DNA from: Chromobotia macracanthus | Taxonomy: Eukaryota; Chordata; Actinopteri; Cypriniformes; Botiidae | DNA length: 64,000 nucleotides | Reading direction: 5' to 3' | NCBI GenBank assembly: GCA_036877525.1 | Contig: JAZGTH010000099.1 | Location: 1,078,501 to 1,142,500, forward strand | Part shown: positions 1 to 11,600 of the stretch, piece after piece | How the letters are laid out: each line of letters opens with the position of its first letter | Position numbering within the stretch: position 1 is the first letter of the stretch | Program-made: the position numbers and the translations under genes | Notes under the pieces: generated by a model | What the model was told of the DNA's origin: nothing | The model's input: only the letters and a program-made list of their open reading frames with translations | The model's database searches: none

Positions 1-1104
1 TACAGTATGTAATTACATTTCAGTATGTTCATATGCTTTTGTTTATTTGCCGTTTGGTTCTGAAATGAACACATATGAATTACAATGACAGCTGGTGTAC
101 AAAGTCTGTGTATGTGTGTATTGAAACTAATAAAGTAGTGAATTAAAGTAGTCGGCAACTAAAGTGATTGTACTTCAAATGCATGTTTCCATTTGTGTCC
201 TCTTGGGTTTGACCCATCCCACACAGCGCCTGTTGACTGACAGCAATGTCAGCCATTAAGCAGCCGGAGGCAATAGCTGTGGTTACATGTCCTACAATAG
301 AAACTGTGTGTGCGGCCACACACTTGACAACCTTCAATCCTAGAAACCCACGTCAGTGTGCATTACAGCTCTTACTGAACGCAATAAAACACAGTCTGCA
401 ATATAGGTGCTTTAGTCTCTGCCCTCTCGTCCCTCTGAAGTGAAAAGTTTTTTTGTTTTGTTTTTCAAACACCAAATGAGAAGTTAGCAGGGGTGGGAGT
501 CAGGTCCAGTGAATTTGATGGCAGAGGTTTGTTTTGAGCAGTAATTGTTTGACGATAGAGGACACTCGTAGTGGGGAGCTAATGGTAGCTAATGGCACCT
601 CCTCCTTAGCTCAATAACCCAGCAAATATTTCATTTACACACTCCCCACAAAAGCACTTCTAACGCATGTTGCACACAATCAGGCCACATCATTTACTTG
701 TTTCTCGGAAATTACTCGGGTATGTGTATGTTTGTGTGTGAAAGAGAGACACGGGTCTTCCTAACATCCATAGCTTCTGGTAACATTCACGCACCCCTGA
801 GCTCTCTTTCATTAGCATCTTCATCACATCCATCTCAAGTTCTTGAGCTAATACTGCCTTCAAGTCATGACAAAAGGATCAGATTCACAAGAGCACAGAT
901 AAGCATCGCTTCAGTGTTGTCATTAACAGCAGAACTTTGGATTCTCCTTTGGTGCCCAAGCTAAGTTGAGTGTGTGTCAGTTAAATAATGATAGCAGAAA
1001 CTAATGGGTGTTGATCACAAAGTTGCAATTGTAATTGTTGACTGTACAAATTTGTTTGCGGGTGTTTTGTCTATTGTTATGAATGTGCTTGTAATAAAGA
1101 AGTA
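1..1104. other. Non-coding AT-rich DNA, nothing recognised
   Basis: No coding segment, repeat family or RNA gene is visible. Open frames are short (under 90 codons) with no coding-like codon pattern. A run of T with TTTTG units near 448-465 is simple low-complexity sequence. Confidence 0.6.
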
Positions 1105-1159
1105 ACTGGCAAGTATTTGCCAGTAATTTTCTGGCAAGTATTAAAGCTTGCCAGAAAAT
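1105..1159. repeat. Two adjacent short inverted repeats sharing the TGGCAAG core
   Basis: The first hairpin has 8-bp arms (ACTGGCAA / TTGCCAGT at 1105-1112 and 1117-1124) around GTAT. The second has perfect 13-bp arms (ATTTTCTGGCAAG at 1126-1138 and CTTGCCAGAAAAT at 1147-1159) with an 8-nt loop. The CTGGCAAG motif recurs through both. This could be the remnant of a small palindromic transposon or a local foldback duplication. No target-site duplication was found. Confidence 0.7.
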
Positions 1160-1559
1160 GTTACTAATTGAACAGATGTTTGAGGCTTGCAAAACTTCCC
1201 ATCATTCTCTGCGGCAGCAGAAGAATGATAAAATTCATAAAAGCATCAATTACACAAAATGATGATTTTCAAACTCTAAAGACTAAAGAATTTTCCAGGA
1301 GGACTGTGGACAATATAATCCTAATTGACACAATTTTACTGTACACTAAAAGGGGAATGAGGGGAATTTGATAATGTAAGACAACATGACAGTACTGGGA
1401 TACAAAATCTCATCACAAAATGTTACAAATGATAGGATGTTACTGCTTCTCTTCCACTGCAGGATTGTGAGCAATATATACTCACATACAAGGATCACAT
1501 GCTATTATAAATACATTATGACATGTAGAATTCTTGCAAACTATGTAGCACTATGGCAG

Positions 1560-1680
1560 TACCATGATGCAGTGTTGGAGGGTAGTATTATGGGATGTTG
1601 ATACAGTATATAGTATGCAGTCGTATACCATGGTATTTGCATGGTACTACAAGGTACTTTAAGGAAATAGCATGGTAAAA
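1560..1680. repeat. Possible CATGGTA-type dispersed repeat, degenerate
   Basis: CATGGTA and GTACCATG-like words recur in both orientations (ACCATGATG, ATACCATGGTATT, CATGGTACTAC, CATGGTAAAA). Palindromic CATGGTA-rich elements are common in fish genomes. Similar words occur near 25300 and 50330. No clear ends were found, so this may be chance low complexity. Confidence 0.3.
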
Positions 1681-3143
1681 AAAACACTGAAATAGTCAGC
1701 AATAATACCTGTATAATTCACTAAAGAAAATTTCACCCAAAGTAAAAAAAAGTCTTTACGGCCTTTTAATGAATATCCAGCTGGGTTGATTCAAAACAAT
1801 GAAAGTTCAGCATAACAAAACGTAAGAAATCCAGTCACATCCATTTGGAATAAATGATAGAATCTTCATTTTACATTTACTGAAGGTAAAATCTTGCTTT
1901 TTAAGCTATATAACATGGATAAAATGCAGACTGGAATTCAGGCAGTGTTTCTCCATGCATGTGTTTTAAATAGCTCAAGACGTCCCTGTTTGATCTACTT
2001 ACACATGCTCAGTGTGTAACCGGAGAGACAAGGAACACTTTCTTGAGTTTGTGTGTGTTTTAAGTGTTAAATTTACAGCGTAAGTGCCTGTCTGTCAGCT
2101 TTCTATTTTGAGCCTGCTCACCCTATGATACACAGCAAACAGTGAACTCTAGAGCGAGCAACTTTACCAAAGGGAATGACTTGTTTTCAAGAGGCTTTTA
2201 AGAAGACAGAAGGAATCGATTTCAAAAGAACAGCACATCTCTTCAGTTCTGCTTTCTGTCCAAATATCTGAGGTTTTGAGTTTGTAAGCAAACAAACAGC
2301 TGACAAAGCTGCAAATGGAAAAGATTGTCCATTTCAACAAACAGCAAACACGGCTGCTGTATCTCACAGCATGAACGCTTAAATGTATGACAGTAACAAG
2401 CTTTCTGGGTCACCATTTGGGTCTTTCTACAAAGCAGGTGCTATCTGTATCCCAAACAGGTATGATATTAAAAAACAAGCTCGATAGCTGATTCCAGACA
2501 TTTTTTCATCAAATACATCATAAAAATACCTAAAACTAAATAAATAAAATTAAAACCTTGGGTCAAGAGCCAGTCCCCGTCCTTGCTTCTAACTTACACT
2601 ATGCACATCCATTTCAGTTGACAGTGTATTATTAAAAATGCTTAATAATAACTCTCATAATGAATTATTACACTTTCTGTATTGTTTTGTGAACAGGGCC
2701 CTGACCATACACTGGAACACCTCACGAATTTAAAAGACAGTTACATTATGGTTCAATTTGCCCATTAGAGAGATTTTGTGGCAAATACACAATGCTGCAA
2801 AGAGGCTAAACACGTTTACACAGAACAACATATGCAACATGTACACAGTACTGTGACATTTATGATTTGATGATGTATTTATGATTGATTTATGTGCACA
2901 TTAGACCAAAAACTGTCAAAGTCAAAAGATGAATGAATATTTTAAAAATGCAAATCTCCAGCACTAGCCCATTGTAGATTTGCATATCAGACTTACACTT
3001 TCTAAGTCATAGAAAATTATGAAATATTTCCGCATACAATAGATTAAATAAAGAGAAACTGCTAAATGAAAAAGAACTTAATTTTGCACAAAATAATTTC
3101 ACTCCATAATTTTTGGGGTGGGGATGGGGTGGTTAGTTGTTAT
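1681..3143. other. Non-coding DNA, nothing recognised
   Basis: Single-copy-looking AT-rich sequence with no repeat family, exon-like segment or CpG cluster. The open frame on the minus strand near 2164-2367 (67 codons) has no coding character. Confidence 0.55.
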
Positions 3144-3175
3144 TTTCATTGCAATTAAAATAAATTGCAATGAAA
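3144..3175. repeat. Perfect 13-bp inverted repeat
   Basis: TTTCATTGCAATT at 3144-3156 is exactly complementary to AATTGCAATGAAA at 3163-3175, across the 6-nt loop AAAATA. It is AT-rich, lies in plain intergenic DNA and is followed by no T-run. Function is unknown. Confidence 0.8.
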
Positions 3176-4570
3176 TCTTTTAAAAATGCCAAAATAGTAT
3201 GATTAAAATAAGGCGTTATCATCACCAAAGATTACAAAAATTAACAAGATAACGCACATCTATCACTATGAATGTGGAAAAGTGCAACGCTCAATATGTC
3301 CGCTCTAAGGTGTGAAGCCATGCCTTTTAGAAGAATAAGCCAATCATCAATCACTAAACACTAATGATTTATGGGGGGAGGAGCTCTGTACAGGATGTTT
3401 CGAGGTACGAAGCAACCTGGAAAACTGCTTTTTATAGCACAATCTGAGCTTAACACACATAATATATGGTATAAGTAATATCAGGTTTAATAGTTGATCA
3501 GAATTATATTGTTTAGTTGTGCTCTTAGCCAGTGATTTTAGAGATATTTGTCTTCCCTCCTTCAGGCATACAGGGTTTGGTTTTGTTTGACTGAAATAGC
3601 TGCCTGGAGGCATTGCAAAGATGTTTTACAAACCTTATTATTAAAAACAAACCAGTCTAAAAGTGTGCAGGTACTAAGAGACCGCAGATCTACTGCACTT
3701 AAGCAGCAATAAAGTCTTGTTCCTCTCCATTCATGATCCATCCACTTGTGTTTTTCCCCTTCAGTGATTGTTGACTATATTTACACATTTATTCCCACCT
3801 TTACTACTTGGTCATACTTATTAGGGACCATACTACTTAAGCAAAATAAACTCACATTCCTGTTACCCGCTGAATAAATAAAGAGGGATGAAATGGGAAA
3901 CAAAAGCAATACATATAATTAACAGAAATGTGAACAGTGCTACAGGGCTAAAAAATAAACCGAAAGACACTGATTCAAAAGGCGTGAGGGAGATGGAAAA
4001 AACACGGGAAAGAGAGAGGGAGGTGATAAAGGAAGGCGTAAGAAAAGGGAAGCTGATCATTAAAAATGACACCCAGATCCAACATGGCTGCCACGAGAAT
4101 GAGAGAAAGAGGAGCGATACATGATGTAAAGACTAAAGGCTGAGCAATAGAGCTAAAATATTGTCCAAATATTGACCAACATGCAACATTTAATAATGAT
4201 GGCTTTTGTTCTCCAAGAGAAGCAATCTTTTTTTAACCAAACAGTCATTTTAGCCAAGCAGATTTAAAATGTTTTGTTTATGGGCACCAATATAACAACA
4301 GTAATAGTGAAATTTATCTAGATATAGTTTAACCAAAACATTACCAGGAAACACAAACTAGTGAACTAGTGGTTTTGCTAGTGAAGTTTAAATAAAGACT
4401 TCTGAAAACTTTAGGAATCTTAATGGGCAAATAAAAATGCATGCCTGCAATTATCTACAGTTATTACAACATTAATGATGGAGGGTCAATAAAGGAATGG
4501 AAATCAAAGTGTCACATGGAAAAACAATCAAGTAAAATCTGAGTGAAGAGCTTTCAGGAGGATATTGAGG
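3176..4570. other. Non-coding DNA with a purine-rich tract
   Basis: No gene recognised. Positions about 3985-4115 are strongly purine-biased (GGGAAAGAGAGAGG-like), which produces a spurious lysine/arginine/glutamate-rich open frame. The rest is AT-rich single-copy-looking DNA. Confidence 0.5.
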
Positions 4571-4573
4571 TCC

Positions 4574-4647
4574 CCCCCTCCTTCCCCCCCACGCCCGGGG
4601 GGCCCCCCCTCCCCCCCCCCCCCGGGCCCCCCTATTATGGGGGGGCG

Positions 4648-4700
<53 letters not shown>

Positions 4701-4764
4701 GTGTGGGGGTGGGGGGGGGGGGGGGGGGGGGGGGGGGGGAAAAAGAGAGAGAGAGAGAGAGAGG
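4574..4764. repeat. C-run / G-run block followed by (GA)n
   Basis: A C-rich arm (about 4574-4633, broken by short G-runs) is followed by CTATTAT and then G-runs. An uninterrupted run of 51 G spans 4649-4699 and one of 29 G spans 4711-4739, separated by TGTGTGGGGGT. A (GA)10-like tract follows at 4744-4763. The arms are roughly complementary, so the block can fold back on itself, and the G-runs could form G-quadruplexes. It creates proline-rich and glycine-rich open frames on both strands that are not genes. Homopolymers this long with mirrored C and G arms are typical of sequencing or assembly error, so the exact sequence should not be trusted. Confidence 0.9.
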
Positions 4765-6325
4765 CTTGTTTAAAAGGAAAAAAATAGGAAAAAGGAAAAT
4801 AAACAAGAAAAAGGAAACAGGGAAAAAGCAAACTAAAATGGGAATACAGTGATGAAAAATTGAGAAATAAAAAAATTAACATTAAGAAATGTTTATGGCG
4901 ACCATCAAAAGAAACTCTGGTCCACACTAGTGAAGTGTGCAAAACAGACACAAAGAATTGGCTGCAGTTTAAATGTTACAAACTGGGCTGCGGACAACAG
5001 AAGCATCTCTCTCTTCACACTGTTCATGTGAATTGCTCAGTATGTCATGTATCTGTACACTTCAGTAAATTACTATGAAATCTTTTATTTCATTTTTAAC
5101 AATACCAAGTTATTTGCTTTGCTAAACAAAATGCTGTACAGATAATACAGGGAGTTACTAAACAGAGCTGTCAAGCACTTCAGAAACATGCAGCAATAAT
5201 ACAGAATGTGGTGTAGATGTGTGATGTGTGTTTTCACAACACTATTTTACAGTGGTTCATACAGTAACCACTGCACCACAGCCCCACATCCACAAATTCT
5301 CAAAGACATATTCATTGTTTTTTTTCACACAGTACAATGTCTGACAGCTCATATAACAGCACTACAGAGAAAATGAATGGCTTTACATGGAACACACAAG
5401 ACAACAAAAAACAGGAAACTCATACACCAGTCTCTCACCGGCACTCAAAATTCATTTCTTTAGCTTTTGAATCTTTCAGGGATTTCTCTGTCAGCATAAA
5501 TATGATCATTGTGAGTGTTTCATAATCCTTGTTCTGATTACACTTCATAAACACACATTGGGTGGGTATTAAATAAAATGAAAAATGTGTGAGTGGATTC
5601 TCGCTCATGCATATTTATAAAAGTTAAATCTTGGTTATTCACTGCCTGCACAACATCGCAAAAGAAGTGAAACAAATAAAAATACAATTAATACAGGATC
5701 AACAGCACTCTCTATATTGAAAACTTAATATTTAAGGCTATAACTATTATGGTGTAAATATGCAAGTGTTATTAAAAGTTGAAGAGAAAGCTCACCCCAG
5801 ATCTTTCTCTCTCTCACAGAGACATTTTTAGTTTAGCTTCCTGCACTAACACACACAAACACAAAACAAACATCTCCAAGCTAAGACAGCAGATGGAAAT
5901 TGTTCTAATGAGGATTTATGTTCCTCCTTCACAAAATAACCAGGAGTGGGTATTCATCCACTTCATTCATTCATTTATTTGTTTGTTTATTCATGTAGTA
6001 GCTCTACTTATAGCACTCACTGCTGAGATTTTCCTGTGTAGATCTTCAAGCAGCCAGATGGATAAAGGTTTAATTAACTACTTTAAAACACTTCTCAAAA
6101 GATCTCTTTGTGACATTTACACATCTCTACACATCTAAACTGACCGAAAAAGTGCCACTGCACTGGGCCACCACTGGAATTCATGGGACCCAGGACACAA
6201 TAATAAGGGTGGGCTTCAGCCACCAAACACCCAGCAGTGTAAAGACATGTTTAATGGGCCCAACTGCCTCTCCACTCCAATCACCATTATTATATTTAAG
6301 CTCTCATAAAAAAGAGTATGTTATG
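4765..6325. other. Non-coding DNA, nothing recognised
   Basis: No exon or named repeat. A short degenerate tetranucleotide tract (ATTC/ATTT/GTTT) lies at about 5964-5992. Open frames up to 119 codons here show no coding-like codon use. Confidence 0.5.
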
Positions 6326-6700
6326 TACAGTGCCCTCTGTAAGTTTGGTGACGATCACAGAAAAAATTGCTCTATGTGCTGTGGAGTCAACAAATCTTTT
6401 AAGAGGAATCTGAGGCAAAAGTACCGAATCTCACATTTAGTTATTTGGCTGTTTCAACACATTCATGTTTTACCAATTTACAAGAACAGCAGAATTTCAC
6501 CTCTCTATCTAATGTGAGCCTAAGTATTGGGACAGTTGGCTCACAATTGTGTTTGTATGTGATCAGCTGTGTCCTGTTGCATTATTTGTTCACACATTAA
6601 AAGCAGAGAATGTGTAGTCAGTTTTATCATATTTATTGCTTCTGCAGTCTTGCATTCGTTACGAACAAACATAAGCCGAGATGAAGATGAGCTGAGCTCT
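6326..6700 (+). mobile_element. Tc1/mariner-type DNA transposon, 5' fragment
   Basis: The left end reads TACAGTGCCCTCTGTAAGTT, close to the terminal repeat shared by a large fish Tc1/mariner group (TA target, then CAGTGCCCTCCATAA...). Internal landmarks in the expected order are GAGGCAAAAGTACCGAATCTC near 6410, TAAGTATTGGGACAG near 6521, CTGTGTCCTGTTGCATTAT near 6566, and ACAAACATAAG near 6664, where the transposase would begin. Beyond about 6700 similarity fades. No transposase reading frame or right terminal repeat remains, so this is an old truncated copy. Family assignment comes from memory of the consensus and was not aligned. Confidence 0.7.
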
Positions 6701-7879
6701 TCATTTAACAGCTGCTGCCGACACAGACACATGAAATCTCTGAAAGCTCACGGGTGACATCAGTCTGTGTTCTATTACATCACTTCCTCGAGTGATTAGG
6801 CTAATGCGAATGTATTATATTAATTAGTGAGACAGAGAGCGTGTGTTGTATTAATAGGTGTTAATAATTACACAGCAGTAAATGGTTATGCAAGCTCGGC
6901 ACAATAAGTTATGCTAACTGCTACAGCTCATCTTACAAGCTCCTAAAGATAGATGGAGGCAGTAGCTATCCGTTTAAAGAGCTTAACAAAATGTGATCAT
7001 TTTACATCCGCCACAACACAGGCTGACATTAAAACATAATTAACCTCTCTCTGTCATTCCTCTCAACACACTCAATGATACTATCAGAACATCCCACTGC
7101 AAGATGTGGTGCACACACTGCTGTCTGATCCTCAGTAAACACAAGAGTGTGCTGATGTGGGCTCATATGCAAGTGTGTATTGCTGATGAAAGCCTTGATC
7201 ACGGATCAACAATCGTCACACAATAAGAAAAACGTTTGCTTTCTCAGAAAATGATAATTTAAGAAACATTCCACATTCAACATTCAAAATCTATAGAAAA
7301 TACATTTGCTTGTGCAAAAGTTGAGTCCAGGATGCTAAGATGTAATGCTGAAAATGGTTTCCACAAAAAGAAGAATTTCATGGCTGAAAATAAACTGAAA
7401 ATTCTGGGCAGAAAATGTTTTTTTTAATTAGCTTTTGTTCTGAATAATTCACTTCATTCTATTCATTTTAAAACAGTTAAAAATGTTAAAAAGTGATTAC
7501 ACTTATTTCCTTCAATTAGTGTGAGCTTTAATCCTTTTTAAAATACTGTCTGAATAAAATAACAACTGTATATAAAAAACAGTAGTTATGCAGGCCCATG
7601 TTGATCAATGCAATATTGATCTTAATTTCACATTGATTTTGCTTTATTAAAACATAATATGATCATTTGCAGAGAACTTTTAGTCTTTGGACATTTTTAT
7701 TTACCAGCAAATCTACACTCACCACATGAGATGTTTGTTAGTTTCTTATTGTCCTGTAGAATTAGCAGGAAATGCAAGAAGACATACAGCACATGATCCA
7801 CTACACTTAAGAGTGATTTTACCAGTAATGTCAACTAATACCAGATTTTAAAATATCACTGCCTCAGGAAAGAATCGGC
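6701..7879. other. Non-coding DNA, nothing firm
   Basis: AT-rich sequence without exons or recognised repeats. Part of 6780-7150 (TAATTAGTGAGAC, GATCATTTTACATCCGCC) has the look of conserved non-coding DNA but is not distinctive enough to call. Confidence 0.45.
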
Positions 7880-8330
7880 TGTAGAGAGTTTAGGAATTAT
7901 ACTCCCTAATGAGCCTCATTTTTTAGATATGACTATTATGCTGTGAAGTGAAGACACTTTAAGTGTGAATACTGCTCCTGTTTTCTAATGAAGACAAAAA
8001 GCCCTCAGAGTATGAATACAGATACCTCTTAAAGCGATGGATTAGACCTGTGAGCTCTAAATGGCAGGCAGGCTCTGAATATCACGGGCACAGTGAGTGA
8101 CATGCAGATGGTGCGGCCTGTGATTAGAGCATCATCGTGTTTGGATAAAGATGAGTAATTACTCGTCACTCAGTGTGGCTGGCCTCTGATAAAGCACTCA
8201 TTCTCTCCGGCTTATCAAGAGGTCAAAAGAAAATGGGGTGATGGGGGCTGGAAAGGCCGGGTGGAGAGATAAACCAGGACTGACAGGCAGCTAGTCTGGC
8301 TAAATGCTGATGCACCTGGTGACATTTAGC
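7880..8330. promoter_or_regulatory. Candidate conserved non-coding element
   Basis: The base composition is less AT-biased than the surroundings. Developmental factor sites are dense: a perfect 12-bp palindrome GAGTAATTACTC (8153-8164) with a homeodomain TAATTA core, TGTGATTAGAG near 8120, GATAAAG near 8143 and 8190, and CTTATCAAGAGGTCAAAAG near 8211 (GATA and nuclear-receptor-like). There is no coding frame. Such clusters are typical of vertebrate enhancers near developmental genes. Conservation is inferred from motif content only. Confidence 0.35.
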
Positions 8331-8410
8331 CGTGTCACTAAATGCCCTCCCCCCAGCCGTCACCCTAACACACAAATCCACAAATACATTCGAAATTTCA
8401 CTGACCGAAG

Positions 8411-8662
8411 CCGTGGTGGGAAAAGATTCTTTGAAGCTACATTCTCAAACTACAAGCTACTTATAATTTAGGCTAGTTGAGCTACAGTCTGGCTATTCTT
8501 TAAAACGTATCTAGCTACCTGTTGTGCGTAAGCTTGTTGTGGGGGGGGGGAACAAATTTCATTTTACAATCTAGTATTAACAGTACTGTCGCAATACTGA
8601 AATTCACAGTTAATTTAGTAGCATTAATGCTTTCAGTTAGTTACAGTACTTCCCAACACTGG
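8411..8662. mobile_element. hAT-like non-autonomous element, degenerate
   Basis: The left end CCGTGGTGGGAAAAG and the right end CTTCCCAACACTGG are imperfect inverted repeats of the CAGTGTTGGGAAG type seen at the ends of many fish hAT-derived repeats. Inside are the AGCTAC / TAGCTAC words common in that group (AAGCTACATTC, CAAGCTACTTAT, TTGAGCTACAG, TCTAGCTACC). A G-run interrupts it at about 8539-8548. The flanking 8-mers match only about 4 of 8, so any target duplication has decayed. There is no transposase. Confidence 0.55.
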
Positions 8663-11600
8663 CCCTAGTTTCTGACAGGGGAAGTCCTAATAGTCACACA
8701 AACACCCATCAGATGAAGGTCTTCTTTAAAGAAAGATCCAAGTACAGATTAATTCTCGAGTAATGGGTACTCGCTGCAACGCTTTCTTCTCTATTTGTGC
8801 CGAGCATCTTCTGTGATTTAAAGTTTTTTCTGTTAGCTTTAATAACAATGATTCAGTAACAAGGCTTCACTTTCTAGTAGACTTTGATGTCTCGAGACTA
8901 GCAATTGTAGAAGGACTGAAAGCTTTAAAGAGGTTGAGAGAAGAGCAGATTACAAGATTGAGGGCTTCTGCTTTTCCTCACCGACTGAGGTAAAGAAATG
9001 ATTCCCTGGCAGTGATTCAGTGGTTTACACAGGATTGTGTGGTGAAGTAACACAGAAACAGAGAATTTAGGGGTGATTTTACAAAACTTGACTCAACAGT
9101 CATCAACAGAGGAATTCTGTGATGGCTGTACATGGTCATTCCTATTATACGTTTTAAAACCATTATAAAGAACACGTCTGCATTGCAATTAGGGAAGTAT
9201 TTCTAAAAAACAGTTTACCAGACATTCAGAAATATTGCTCAAGTTCAGTTCATATGTAAGAAAAGAAAAAAAAATAGGAAAAATCTGGAATATTTCAGAA
9301 ACAAATCACTGCTATGTTCAGTGTTGTGAAACTGTGATTAGAAAACTGATTTCATTTTCAGAAACTGAGTTTAAAGTTTCACACAATATATCAGGACGTA
9401 AATTGCATAAAGATGTAATGTGAGGAACGAATACCCCAAATGTTCTTCATCCTTCCAAATTCACTGCAGACTCCAATTCTGAGTTAGAAGCAGAAAAATG
9501 TTTCTTTAATAGGAGATGAGTGTATAGTGTCACACCTGAGAGATTTTAGCTGTGTCAGAATTCCTGTTTTTGATCACTTAATTGTCTTATTTTTACCTCA
9601 GCGGTGCAGGAGGAAGTACCTGGTCCCTAATGTCATTCTTAACGGACTTTAATTAGTGAGGCATAAGGTAAGAGACAGAAAGAGATGTATTAGAGAGCGA
9701 CTGTGTTTATTGTCAGTGTAGCGTTGTTTAATTGCTGCTCTGTGCTTTTACAGTATCTGGCAGAGAGAAGACAAATTGGTGCATGTAGGTATGAGCAGTT
9801 TCTTTGGAGCATCAGTTTCTCTCATTCCTTATAATGAGGCCAAAAAGAACCGGTGGGTTTTATTTGTGTTTCTACACTGCAGAATTCTGTGGACTGGATT
9901 AAACTGTGTTAATAATTATGTTAAAAAAATAACTTCTCAACTGTTAACTTCTTTAAGGTCCAAAGTGTCTTAAAGTTATTAAGGACCCGAGTCATTGAAG
10001 TCATTATTCACTGTAAATCTTGCGTTTACACTGTAGCTATCAAATCACACAGTTGTGGAGCTGACAAATATTTGTTTACAGGAGATTCAAAAACAAATGA
10101 TGTTTGGTTGTCTATAATAGACCAGTGAAGAACAACAGGAGTATGTATATTAAGAGAATTTTTAAACGGAGCTGAGAATACTGAACTCTATTTGATAGAC
10201 GTGACATCATTATCAAACTAACACAAATAATTCTGCGTAGCTTCCTGTGGAGTTCTGCAAGCACAAATCTGTGTGGACCTACTTCTACAATCCTTTCATG
10301 CTCAGTGTTTTTCATTCTTTTTGACCTCTTATTTCACTCTTTTCCTGAACATCTCTCTCTGTAAAAGCGAGTCCAGCAGACACTGAGTGATGGGCAGCAT
10401 CTACTCCCCTGTCTCGTGCTGACTACCTCTGGAATTGATGAGGGAGGTACGTGCCCCGCAGAGGACACGAGCCTGCCCTACAAACACCAGATTTACAAAC
10501 CACTTAACAGCATTCTGCTACCCTTCACTGGTCAGTCTGACCTCAGGAGGTGACTTGATCTACACATGCAACAGTGGGCATATGTCAATGGTAGATTAAG
10601 GCCTACAGTTATCGATTTGATCCTCACGTGTGTGTGTGTGTTTGACAGAGGGGGAACCAGGTTCAATCTTATCATGTTGTTCTAAATAACAGCAGTGCAT
10701 GGCACACTCTGAAATCCCAATTAGTTTAGACCCCGTGAAATCTTTTCGTCTGTGTCTGTTTGCCTCAAAAGTAATCTATGTGAAAGTGAACTCATAAAAG
10801 ATGACAAAATACACTGACAGCACCATAAGAGGGTCCTCATAAGGTCCAGTTGCACCACACACACTTAATGAAGGGATTTACAGAAGGAGCCACAGTGGCT
10901 CTGACACAACATCTGACTATCGGCTTGAGATAAGTGTCTGTCACCACTGAGATAAACAAATGTATCGCAGTGATCATCTGAATGTTGAGTCTCATACAAA
11001 GCTGCATAAGACCCAACAAAAAATGTCAAAGCGGGAATGATCATCAAATGCATTTTATATTTCACATTTGACCAAGACAATGCATAATGTCATTTCATTT
11101 TCAACTTCGAAAAGTGAGTGGTTCCTGCACAGACCACAGAAAACAGTCAACAAACAAATAAAATAAACACATAAATGAGATTTAAATGAGAAGACAAGAC
11201 TAAAATACATCAGACTATCTGTATAATTCAGGAACCTCATCAAGCAAATGTTGTCAGTGGATTTAATTGATTCTAAATATACTAAATACAGTCTGTCATA
11301 TACCCTCTGTTTAACTTTCTTTCTTTTCACTGATACTACAACAGAATTTTGTTTTCTGAAGTACCATAATCACATTTATTTGTAGCCTTCAGCACTATAA
11401 ACATCTCTGATTCAATCAGTGTGTCCATAACCACACACACACACAGGAAACAGTCTCAGAGACATGATTCGCCAGTAATAACACACAGCCTGTTAATGTC
11501 ACTCCCTTAAGCCTTTTCGTAATTTGAATTATTGAATCATTATATGCTTTATAAAATGTACGATGCAAAACTTTATCTGCACACACACCTCGTTGAGGCA

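Noticed and set aside
4472..4951. Proline-rich and glycine-rich proteins on both strands
   Set aside because: Translations of the C- and G-runs, which are probably partly artefact.
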